Source: Verrucomicrobiales bacterium (GTDB lineage Bacteria; Verrucomicrobiota; Verrucomicrobiia; Limisphaerales; DUCD01). From it: a DNA stretch of 39,313 nt. The notes under the pieces were generated by a model, which did not search any database, was not told the DNA's origin, and saw only the letters and a list, made by a program, of their open reading frames with translations. Both the position numbers and the translations under genes were made by a program. Positions 16,948 to 24,838 of the stretch are shown one piece after another. The DNA lies in contig DUCD01000025.1 of NCBI GenBank assembly GCA_012959985.1, positions 4,770 through 44,082 on the forward strand, read 5' to 3'. The first letter of the stretch is position 1; each line of letters begins with the position of its first letter.

Positions 16948-18315
16948 TCAATCCAGAATTTCCCGAGGATCGATAATTCGTCCGGCGACGGCACTTGCTG
17001 CAACTGTCATCGGTGAAGCTAGAAATACTTTGGATTCCAGATGTCCCATACGGCCGGGAAAATTCCGATTGGTGGTGCTGATGCATTTCATCGGAGTATT
17101 CATTCGACCGAAAGTATCCACTGGCCCCCCCAGGCAGGCGGCACATCCAGCATTTTAAGTCATTTTAACCCCGGCATTCTCAAGAATCTGCCACACCGTT
17201 TTGTCCCCCCATTTCTCCCTTTGAAGGTCATCGACAATCTCAGGGGTTGCAGGCACCCCGAAAGTGTCCACCTTAACTTGTTTTCCTTTAACAACTTTTG
17301 CGAATTCCAGAAAATCACTGGTTTTCCCACCCGTGCAGGAACCGATATAGGCACGGTCGAGTTGGACATCCATTTCCCGGGCGGTCTTACGTTGACCGGG
17401 ATCCGGGTGACAGGCGACGGTCGGCTCAAGCTTGTCCAGATTGATCACGGTGTCATAGAAAAAGGATTCTTCAGCATCTCTTTCCACCGGTTGGTAATCC
17501 GATTTAGTGCCATTCAACTTACAGCGCGCATCCACCATTTCCTGAGTTTTGGAATCAAATTCAAAAATCCCGTTTTTACCACCCGCTTCAATAGCCATGT
17601 TGGCTATGGTCATCCGGTCGTCCATGGACAATCCGGAAGCCCCGGAACCGTCGAATTGAAGCGCCCGATAAGTAGCGCCGTCAAACCCGATTTCCCCAAT
17701 GCAATGGAGAATGACATCTTTGGCCATCACTCCCGGTTGCAGGGTCCCCTCGAGTCGAAAATGCATCGTCTCAGGGACCTTAAGCAACAGGCGCCCTGTT
17801 CCCATCACGAAACCGGCGTCGGTATTGCCGATTCCAGTGGCAAACTGATTAAACGCCCCGGCCATGCAGGTGTGGGAATCTGTTCCGAAGAGTACTTCCC
17901 CGGGTCGAGTATGTCCTTTTTGAGGCAAAGCAGTGTGACAAACTCCGGCATAATTCGACCCGTATTGACGCTTTGTATTCCCTTTCGATGCGTCAAAAAC
18001 CCATTTTCCCTCGGAATCATCGATCACATCGTAGAAATAGGGAATATCCTGTTCCTTGACGAATTCTCTCAAGATATCGACATTTCGGTTAGATCTGGAA
18101 TCCGAAGTGAAAATGTAATGATCTGGAATAATGACCACTTTGTGACGGTCCCAGACCCGGGCATCCTCCCCGAATTCCCGTTTAAATACGCCTATGGTGC
18201 CAGGTCCGCAGACATCGTGAGTCATCAGGATATCAGCTTGCACCCATACATTATCGCCAGCCTGCACTTCCTTCTGTCCTGAAGCTCGTGCGAGGATTTT
18301 TTCAGTCAAAGTCAT
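16948..18315 (-). pseudogene. leuC: 3-isopropylmalate dehydratase (aconitase family) large subunit, interrupted by an in-frame TAA
   Basis: From the ATG at 18315 (MTLTEKILARASG) the frame runs 386 residues to a TAA at 17155-17157. The same frame then continues 68 codons to a TGA at 16948, and that part is clearly Leu[20 protein letters not shown], then [13 protein letters not shown] and a final [11 protein letters not shown]. Family features before the stop are MTHDVCGPG, YGSNYAGVCHTALPQKG, LFGTDSHTC and GSCTGGKTSDF. Of the three 4Fe-4S ligands, C327 is before the stop while C391 and C394 are after it, so the truncated product should be inactive. No frame change is needed; a single substitution to TAA would suffice. 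A leuD partner is not in the window. A longer upstream start (18648) overlaps the divergent gene and is rejected. Confidence 0.85.
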
Positions 18316-18328
18316 ATTCGAACCGAAG

Positions 18329-18357
18329 ATAATAGCGCCTCCATCATTGTTAATCAA
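18329..18357 (-). promoter_or_regulatory. Sigma70-type promoter of the leuC-like gene
   Basis: TTGATT (-35, 18352-18357), 17 bases, TATTAT (-10, 18329-18334) on the minus strand. The predicted start lies only about 7 bases before the ATG at 18315, giving a nearly leaderless mRNA. Confidence 0.6.
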
Positions 18358-18380
18358 CCCGGAAAACAAATCGCTTAGAA

Positions 18381-18409
18381 TTGACCTCAGCCAAAAAATC
18401 GGGTATAAG
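18381..18409 (+). promoter_or_regulatory. Sigma70-type promoter of the secreted unknown protein
   Basis: TTGACC (-35, 18381-18386), 17 bases, TATAAG (-10, 18404-18409). The predicted start near 18416 favours the ATG at 18428 over an in-frame ATG at 18410. It is divergent from the leuC promoter with 23 bp between the two -35 boxes. Confidence 0.6.
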
Positions 18410-18427
18410 ATGGAGTTCATTGCAAAC

Positions 18428-19624
18428 ATGCGCACATTAAAAAACATCATCAGAGTCCGGGGCGGACTTCTGTTTTCAGCAGCCATTTCCATGGCTTGGC
18501 TCCAAGCATCCGTCCAAGCTGAAGATGAGAAACTGAAGACCTCCAAGTCGTCTCTGAACTTCATTTTTCCTGACGAAAGGGCTATCGGAACTTCACCGGG
18601 GATCTTCGAATCCCTGAATCCTAAAAGCTCAAGTTCAGGAGTGGTCATTCACCATTCCATCATCGGCCCATCGGCCCGTTCATCGAGCGCCAAGAGGAAC
18701 AGCAAGGATCTAATGCGTGATATGCTCAGCAAAAGTGGTCTGAATCTTTCAAAAGAAGATATTAATAATCTGAGCAGTTTCATTCAGGATTACAACACGA
18801 TGAAGTCGGGCAAAGCCGGATTATCGGTTCGGGAACAACGGATAAAGATGCTGGAAAGTATTTTCACAAAGGATTCCTCTCTGAGCCAAGCTGGCAAACG
18901 GATCCAATCCGACTCCTCGTATTCCTACTCGAACATCGAATTCGGCAGCGCAGGACTACAGAGCAGTGGCCAAAGTCGCATTGATTCTCTGAGATCCAGG
19001 AAGAATCAGTCCTTCACTGGAAATACACTGGAGGGCAATATGCCCTCTGCGAGTCAGGGTCCTTTTGATCCGTATTCAGACCTGAGTTTCTCCGGCGACT
19101 CCCTGTTCGGTAAATCCCGAAAAGATCGATTAAATGGAAAAACGGAAACCCGTTCCCAGAACCTTATTAAAACAGGAACGGAAACCAGCACGGGAATCAA
19201 CGCCACACGGAAGGATCGTTTCGACGTTCGAAGAAACCGCTTTGACAGCCTGTTCCGACGCCACCTGGACAACACCGAACCAAACCCATTGACACAGATG
19301 AACGATCCCCTTCGCAACGCAGTCCAGGATTCAACAGGTAACCCACTGGATCGGCTTCCGGACACCTCCAATCAAGCCGGCCGCCTAGCTGCCGGTGCCA
19401 ACTCTTTATCATCAACAGCGGCTATAACTCAAAATTACCAGGGAAATCCCGGGAAATCCCGTTCTTCCGGTTTTGGCCGATTACCGTCTTCACGCATCAT
19501 GTCCCGCAGGAACCCGGGTGCCATTCAACCGGGCTCCGCTCCGATAGAAATGCATTCTTCCGGAATGCCGAAGATCCGTCTGAGGACCTACCCCACCACT
19601 TTCGACCTGCCCCGGAGAAAGTAA
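18428..19624 (+). CDS. Secreted Ser/Arg-rich protein of unknown function
   Basis: 398 residues; family not recognised. The start at 18428 is chosen because it gives a textbook signal peptide (basic RTLKNIIRVR, then GLLFSAAISMAWLQA, with SVQA before the mature ED) and because the promoter overlaps the earlier ATG. The mature part is polar, rich in Ser, Arg, Asn and Gly, with few aromatic residues. Residues about 90-145 look helical (LMRDMLSKSGLNLSKEDINN), while most of the rest appears disordered. Short basic repeats recur in RKDRL, RKDRF, RRNRF and SLFRR (about 230-285). The C-terminus is basic (LRTYPTTFDLPRRK). No Cys, membrane anchor or catalytic motif is seen in the mature region. Near 19441 a 10-bp sequence (GGGAAATCCC) is tandemly doubled. 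Its neighbour across the divergent promoters is the leuC-like gene. Confidence 0.7.
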   Translation: MRTLKNIIRVRGGLLFSAAISMAWLQASVQAEDEKLKTSKSSLNFIFPDERAIGTSPGIFESLNPKSSSSGVVIHHSIIGPSARSSSAKRNSKDLMRDMLSKSGLNLSKEDINNLSSFIQDYNTMKSGKAGLSVREQRIKMLESIFTKDSSLSQAGKRIQSDSSYSYSNIEFGSAGLQSSGQSRIDSLRSRKNQSFTGNTLEGNMPSASQGPFDPYSDLSFSGDSLFGKSRKDRLNGKTETRSQNLIKTGTETSTGINATRKDRFDVRRNRFDSLFRRHLDNTEPNPLTQMNDPLRNAVQDSTGNPLDRLPDTSNQAGRLAAGANSLSSTAAITQNYQGNPGKSRSSGFGRLPSSRIMSRRNPGAIQPGSAPIEMHSSGMPKIRLRTYPTTFDLPRRK

Positions 19625-19635
19625 TTTTCCAACTC

Positions 19636-20868
19636 TCAATCCCACATCAGGACTTCGCATTCCTGACCGGCTTTGAAAATCGTGTCCGGGGGAACTTCAA
19701 GAAGACCGTTGGATTGAGACAAAGAAAGCAACCGGTGAGACCCCTGAGCCCCGGCGGAAAATACCATGGAGTTGTCCGCTTTAAAGATAACCCGAAAAAA
19801 ATGGGTTCGATTCCCCGGATTGGACAAGTCTTCTCCCAGGGTGCCTTTTCTTCTCTCCATTACGAGATCGGACAATCCACTTAATCGATCCAGTGCAGGA
19901 CGAACCAGCAAGAGGAATGTCACCACCGAAGATACCGGATTGCCCGGGAGACCAAACCAATACTTTGACTGGAACCGACCAAACCCGAACTGTTTTCCGG
20001 GACGCATCGCCACTCTCCAGAAGGATAACTCTCCACCGATTCGGTCAAACGCTGTCTTCACAAAATCCATCTGCCCGACAGACACACCTCCTGAGGTGAT
20101 CACCGCATCACATTCCTTGAAAGCCCGCCGAAATGCTTCCTGTGTAGCTTCAAGAGTATCCGGGACCAGCGGAAAAACCACGGCTTCACAACCGGACTTT
20201 TCAATGAACGCGGCGAGTGTGGAACGATTGGTTTCATATATCTGCCCGGGTGCAAGGGGCACTTCTCCTGGTTCACGAAGTTCGTTTCCCGTGGCCAATA
20301 CAGCGACCTTAGGTTTTTGAACGACTTCAAGCTCGCTAACCCCTGCCCCATACAAAACAGCCCTCACTCCAATGCCAATGCGGTGCCCAGTGGATGCAAT
20401 CGAAGAACCTGAACGGATGTCCTCTCCGCGAAACCGAATGTTCTCCCAAGGTTTAATCGGCTCTGCAAAAAGGACCTGTCCGGAGTCTTCAGAATTCTCA
20501 GTATCTTCCTGCATCACCACAGCATCGGCTCCATGGGGCAATGGAGCCCCTGTAAATATACGAATGCATTCACCTGTATCTACAGCCCTACGGGTCTCGC
20601 TCCCCGCTTCAACCGTTGCCACACATGCCAATTCAATCCGATTGTTCCTGTCGGCTTTTTCCAGATCCGCAGCGCGCACAGCAAAACCGTCCATGGCGGA
20701 ATTATCAAATCCCGGAAGATCTATCTGAGCTGCTATAGAGGATGAAGGTATTCGGTACAGGCAATCAGTGACCGCTATGTTCTGCGACGCCAGAGGTTGC
20801 ACGGATTCGAGGATAAGGTTACGGGCTTCATCGACGGAGATCATCACCGACCATTGTGCCCGGCCCAT
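19636..20868 (-). CDS. moeA: Molybdopterin molybdenumtransferase
   Basis: 410 residues, normal family length. It inserts molybdate into adenylylated molybdopterin, the last common step of molybdenum cofactor synthesis. Visible motifs are PGFDNSAMDGFAVRAADL near residue 55, IFTGAPLPHGADAVVMQED near 110, VAVLATGNEL near 190, DAVITSGGVSVGQMD near 255 and GLPGNPVSSVVTF near 310. An internal ATG at 20844 (MISVDEARNLIL) matches the usual family start and may be the true one; the first ATG at 20868 is kept as the longest form. It follows the wecA-like gene by 10 bp. No other moa/moe/mob gene or molybdoenzyme is in the window. Confidence 0.93.
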   Translation of the reverse strand: MGRAQWSVMISVDEARNLILESVQPLASQNIAVTDCLYRIPSSSIAAQIDLPGFDNSAMDGFAVRAADLEKADRNNRIELACVATVEAGSETRRAVDTGECIRIFTGAPLPHGADAVVMQEDTENSEDSGQVLFAEPIKPWENIRFRGEDIRSGSSIASTGHRIGIGVRAVLYGAGVSELEVVQKPKVAVLATGNELREPGEVPLAPGQIYETNRSTLAAFIEKSGCEAVVFPLVPDTLEATQEAFRRAFKECDAVITSGGVSVGQMDFVKTAFDRIGGELSFWRVAMRPGKQFGFGRFQSKYWFGLPGNPVSSVVTFLLLVRPALDRLSGLSDLVMERRKGTLGEDLSNPGNRTHFFRVIFKADNSMVFSAGAQGSHRLLSLSQSNGLLEVPPDTIFKAGQECEVLMWD

Positions 20869-20878
20869 TCATAATGAT

Positions 20879-21934
20879 TCAACGATCTTTTGAAAAATGT
20901 TCTGATCGATAGATGATTCCCAGAACCACCAGAATCAGGAGTCCTCCTATTAGAACAAGAAAAGGGGATTTTTCAAAGCTCATCATCATGGAGACCAACC
21001 CGAATCCTACGGATAAGGAATAAAGAATATAAGCAGCCTGTTTTTGGGTCCAACCGAATCTGAGAAGGCGATGATGAACGTGGGTCATGTCCGCTTTGAA
21101 TACCGAACGCCCGCTAAGCAGACGCCCGATGAACACCGAGGCCGTATCGATCAAAGGCAGTCCGAAGAGAAAAACCATGTAGATCGGCATGGCGACAAAG
21201 GTTGCGGTTGCCGCCTTGTAAGAAGAAAGAATGCTCACACTGGACAGAACCAAGCCGAGAAAAAGGCTTCCGGAATCTCCAAGAAAAATCCTGGCCGGTG
21301 AAAAATTATAAGGCAGAAAGCCCAGGCAAGCTCCTGCGAGGCACAGACACAGCAAAGCGACCATGGTTTGCCCTCCGAGGATGTTAATGACGGATAAAGT
21401 CAGAGCTGTCGATGCCGTGATCCCTACGGCAAGCCCGTCAATACCGTCCAGAAGATTGATGGCATTGGTAATCCCTACGATCCAGAGTAAGGTTACAGGC
21501 AGAGAAGCAACCCCCAGAACCCAGTCCGAACCAAAGGGATTGCTAAGACTCTCAATTCGATAGCCGAAATAGTAGAGAACCAGCGCGACGCTTATCTGGA
21601 CGAAGAGTTTTTTGAAGGCATCTGCCCCTTTAAAATCGTCGTAGATCCCGAGGAACAACATACATAGAGAACACCCGGCCAAGGAGAAAAACATTTTCTC
21701 ATATTCCAGAAAAACCAGCGAAACCCGGTTTTCAACCAAATAGAAGAAAACCCAAGGACTGCAAAACCCGAAAAACACGGCCAACCCACCCAATCTCGGC
21801 ATCAGGCTTGTGTGAATTTTCCGGCAACTCGGACGATCCACCGCACCCCAATCCAAGGCAATACGACGAATCAGAGGAGTCAGCAAAAAGGTCACGGTGG
21901 AGGACAAGATCAGTATGGTGAAAAAAGTCCTCAT
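20879..21934 (-). CDS. Undecaprenyl-phosphate sugar-1-phosphate transferase (WecA/TagO/MraY superfamily)
   Basis: 351 residues with about ten membrane helices. Superfamily motifs are in order: RLGGLAVFFGF (about 47-57), the metal-binding GIYDDFKG (about 97-104), NAINLLDGIDGLAVG (about 158-172), FLGDSGSLFLG (about 217-227) and THVHHRLLRFG (about 284-294). The His-rich last motif is the sugar-recognition loop typical of the WecA/TagO branch, not of MraY. It should load a HexNAc-1-phosphate onto undecaprenyl phosphate at the cytoplasmic face, starting O-antigen or similar glycans. Glycosyltransferase, ligase-like and nucleotidyltransferase genes in the window fit that pathway. The C-terminus is short and basic. 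Confidence 0.9.
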   Translation of the reverse strand: MRTFFTILILSSTVTFLLTPLIRRIALDWGAVDRPSCRKIHTSLMPRLGGLAVFFGFCSPWVFFYLVENRVSLVFLEYEKMFFSLAGCSLCMLFLGIYDDFKGADAFKKLFVQISVALVLYYFGYRIESLSNPFGSDWVLGVASLPVTLLWIVGITNAINLLDGIDGLAVGITASTALTLSVINILGGQTMVALLCLCLAGACLGFLPYNFSPARIFLGDSGSLFLGLVLSSVSILSSYKAATATFVAMPIYMVFLFGLPLIDTASVFIGRLLSGRSVFKADMTHVHHRLLRFGWTQKQAAYILYSLSVGFGLVSMMMSFEKSPFLVLIGGLLILVVLGIIYRSEHFSKDR

Positions 21935-22155
21935 GCCACTGGTTTACTCTCGTCCTCAGAATCCTTATTTAAACGCGATTTTCTCAATTGAATTTCTCCA
22001 ACACCCCACTTTAAACCGTTTCTTGCCGGAAAACGACTCCAACGGAACCCTTCTTATCCAAATTCAGTCAACAAATAAAAGGGGTCAAGGGTCCATCTCT
22101 CAAGTTCTTATCGGTCATTAATGGGAATCCTTTAACGTCCATCTGAGACTCAACT
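21935..22155. other. 221-bp gap between glycosyltransferase and wecA-like genes
   Basis: No gene, strong promoter or terminator is visible. It contains AAAAGGGGTCAAGGGTCC (22077-22094), a string resembling sequences often seen beside REP-associated transposases, but no transposase is present. Confidence 0.3.
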
Positions 22156-23268
22156 TCAATGAATCAATTCTTCAAACAACTGCCAGTAACGGCCAATCAT
22201 GACACTCTCTCGGTATTCCCGATTCGCTTTGGCTGCCCCGTTCAATCCACACTTTTTTCGAAACTCAGGATTCTCCATCAGACGATTCACCGCCTGGGCG
22301 AGCGCGGCTGAATCTCTCGGTGGAACAACAATCCCTGTTATTCCGTCCTGGTTAACATAGGGAACACCTGAGGGAATATCACAGCTGATGACTGGCTTTC
22401 CAGCTACCATTGCCTCGATCTGGACCAATCCGAATGCTTCGTTGGACGTGATGGAAGGGAGAACAAATATATCACAGGACTGTATCAATGACGGAAGCAC
22501 GGATTCATGGACTTGACCCCAAAAAACAATTTTGGAATCCACTCCGAGTGAGACGGCCTGCTGTTTCAATTCAGACTCCAGAGGCCCCGTCCCTACAATC
22601 CATAAGACCGCATCCAAGTCTTTCATTGCTTCGATAAGAAAGGTATGGCCTTTGTAACCGACCAGACGTCCGATACTGAGTAACAACGGACGATCACCTT
22701 TTTCTTTCAAGCGAGTGCGAACTTTTTCCGGAATTGCTGATGGCTCCTGAAATCGGTTCAAGCGAATCCCAAACGGGATGATTCGGCATTTCGATTCAAA
22801 CGGTTGAAGCCAGGGTGAAAATCGGAAATGATTCGGCGTAGCCAGCGTAATCACATCCGCACGTTTCAGCATACTCCGAAGAATAGGACGATAAAATACC
22901 ATCAATCGGTTTTGCCGGATGATATCGCTATGGTAAGTCAAAACCACCGGCCGACGGGGCCGGTTCAGCAGTATGGACAAATCAGCGAGCGGATTGGGAA
23001 AATGACTGTGAATGAGATCGCCATTCCAGCCTCTCAGGAAGGAAAGGTATGACGGAGACAGCGAAACGCCTGCCAGAGTGCCCCGGGATCCGCAACGGTT
23101 TACCCGGACTCCACGAATCGTTTCACTTGAACTTTTCCCGTGGTCATTGGCAACCACCACGTCGACAACGGCGCCACGCTCGACAAACCCCTCGCTGAAT
23201 GACTCCAGCAATGTTTCCATCCCCCCACGATACGGAGGATAAAACTTGCCTAACTCAATGATTCTCAC
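22156..23268 (-). CDS. GT-B glycosyltransferase, family 4 type
   Basis: 370 residues from a GTG start at 23268. The N-terminal motif MRIIELGKFYPPYRGGMET is the standard acceptor-domain start of GT4 enzymes. The C-terminal domain has SIGRLVGYKGH, LWIVGTGPLE, VLPSITSNEAFGLVQIEAM (donor-binding E-x7-E pattern) and GKPVISCDIPSGVPYV. It transfers a sugar from a nucleotide donor, probably in surface glycan assembly given the wecA-like gene 222 bp downstream in the transcription direction. Donor and acceptor cannot be inferred. It is followed by no obvious terminator and is 74 bp from rhaB. Confidence 0.9.
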   Translation of the reverse strand: MRIIELGKFYPPYRGGMETLLESFSEGFVERGAVVDVVVANDHGKSSSETIRGVRVNRCGSRGTLAGVSLSPSYLSFLRGWNGDLIHSHFPNPLADLSILLNRPRRPVVLTYHSDIIRQNRLMVFYRPILRSMLKRADVITLATPNHFRFSPWLQPFESKCRIIPFGIRLNRFQEPSAIPEKVRTRLKEKGDRPLLLSIGRLVGYKGHTFLIEAMKDLDAVLWIVGTGPLESELKQQAVSLGVDSKIVFWGQVHESVLPSLIQSCDIFVLPSITSNEAFGLVQIEAMVAGKPVISCDIPSGVPYVNQDGITGIVVPPRDSAALAQAVNRLMENPEFRKKCGLNGAAKANREYRESVMIGRYWQLFEELIH

Positions 23269-23342
23269 GTGACGTCCCTAATAATAATTGAACTTTGAAA
23301 ACCCCAAAAAAACTACATCCACCATCGGCCTGAAGCAAAGTC

Positions 23343-24815
23343 TCACGAGGATTTATCTTTAGAAAACGAAAGGAATCTTCCATACGCTTCAGTCCAGGCC
23401 TTCGGGTTTTGCGGGTTGAATACCACGACCTCGATTGAAGCACCCACCACTTTGCGCGCCTCCGCCAAAGAACCCAGTTTTCCAGCTGCAACCGCCTGGA
23501 TCAGGATATTGCCAAGAGCGGTCCCCTCGGCTGGCCCGGCGATTACTGATATTCCAAGCGCATCTGCCGTAAATTGATTCAACAGATGGTTTCGACTTCC
23601 CCCTCCGACAATGTGTAATCGATCAATGGAGCTCTGTATCAACTCCTGAATCTGGAGCAGGTTCTTCCTGTACAGCAAGGCAAGGCTCTCCAGAATACAG
23701 CGGATCATCGGGCCTGGGCCCTCCGGCTCGGGCTGACCCAGCTCACGACAGAATGCCCGAATCTTGCCGGGCACATCGCCCGGCGCAATAAACCTAGGAT
23801 CCGTAGGGTCGACCAGAGAAACAAACGGCGGCGCATTACCGGCCAACGTGGTCAGCTCCGAATAATCATACGCGCGGCCCTCATTCTCCCATTCACGGCG
23901 ACATTCCTGAACCATCCAGAGACCAATGATGTTCTTGAGAAGTCGAATCGTTTGTCCCACTCCCACTTCATTGGTGTAGTTCAGTTCTCGGCAACGGTCA
24001 TTGATAACCGGGGCGGCAACTTCAACTCCCATCAATGACCAAGTCCCGGAACTGATATATGCCCAATTGTCTCCCGCAGAAGGCACCGCCGCCACTGCAG
24101 CAGCTGTGTCGTGGGAACAGGCTGCCGTGACCGTAATGGGATCGATGTCGCACTCTCGGCAGATTTCAGGTTTCAGCTGTGCCAGCGCGGTTCCGGATGG
24201 AACAATCCGCGGAAAAATCGATGGATCGAATTCGAGTTTTTTCAGAAGGGCATCGGCCCACTGGTGGGTCCTTGGATCATAGAGCGCCGTCGTGCTTGCT
24301 GAAGATTGCTCAACCACCTGTCGACCACATAGCAAATAATTAAACCCGTCTGCAATAGGAAGGAACCCATAGGCATTGGACAGACGAACCGAAGATTCCG
24401 CCCCGAGCTGGTAGACCGAATTAAAGGGCATGAACTGTATTCCAGTCATGGAAAACAGATCCTCGCGTGGCACCTTCCGGTGGATCACCTCCACCCCTCT
24501 GGACGATCGTTCATCACGGTAGTGGTAGGTAGGCGAAATCACCTCTCCCTGGTCATCGATCAGAAAGTAATCCACACCCCAGGCATCACAGCTGATACTC
24601 TGAATTTTCGAGTGCTGCTTCCCGGCTTTTCGAAGGCCGATCTTGAGTTGTTGAAACAGCTCGGGCATATTCCAGCAGAGTGATTCTCCCACACGAATCG
24701 GCGTATTGGGAAATCGGTGAATCTCCTGTAGTTGAATTCGCCCGCCCTCCAGGACCCCCAACATCAAGCGCCCGCTTTCCGCGCCCAAGTCACATCCGAG
24801 ATAGCTGCTGCTCAT
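23343..24815 (-). CDS. rhaB: Rhamnulokinase, FGGY family
   Basis: 490 residues from the ATG at 24815; a TTG two codons upstream is less likely. The FGGY N-terminal phosphate-binding motif is YLGCDLGAESGRLMLG. SCDAWGVDYFLIDDQG, TAACSHDTAAAVAAVP and YISSGTWSLMGVE match rhamnulokinases, and the C-terminal domain has LHIVGGGSRNHLLNQFTADA. It phosphorylates L-rhamnulose (or L-fuculose) at C1 for aldol cleavage to DHAP and lactaldehyde. It starts 23 bp after a sugar isomerase gene, forming a two-gene catabolic unit. No aldolase, transporter or regulator is adjacent. Confidence 0.9.
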   Translation of the reverse strand: MSSSYLGCDLGAESGRLMLGVLEGGRIQLQEIHRFPNTPIRVGESLCWNMPELFQQLKIGLRKAGKQHSKIQSISCDAWGVDYFLIDDQGEVISPTYHYRDERSSRGVEVIHRKVPREDLFSMTGIQFMPFNSVYQLGAESSVRLSNAYGFLPIADGFNYLLCGRQVVEQSSASTTALYDPRTHQWADALLKKLEFDPSIFPRIVPSGTALAQLKPEICRECDIDPITVTAACSHDTAAAVAAVPSAGDNWAYISSGTWSLMGVEVAAPVINDRCRELNYTNEVGVGQTIRLLKNIIGLWMVQECRREWENEGRAYDYSELTTLAGNAPPFVSLVDPTDPRFIAPGDVPGKIRAFCRELGQPEPEGPGPMIRCILESLALLYRKNLLQIQELIQSSIDRLHIVGGGSRNHLLNQFTADALGISVIAGPAEGTALGNILIQAVAAGKLGSLAEARKVVGASIEVVVFNPQNPKAWTEAYGRFLSFSKDKSS

Positions 24816-24838
24816 GGTCAATCAGAATTCAATAGCGA

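Noticed and set aside
17125-17131. G7 tract as the cause of the leuC lesion
   Set aside because: The frame is correct on both sides of the tract; the lesion is a stop codon 24 bases upstream of it, not a frameshift.
16940-17146. Separate 68-codon minus-strand ORF downstream of leuC
   Set aside because: It is out of frame with the clear LeuC C-terminus that occupies the same bases.
18316-18648. N-terminal extension of the leuC-like gene
   Set aside because: It would read through the promoter and signal peptide of the divergent gene, while the ATG at 18315 gives the normal LeuC start.
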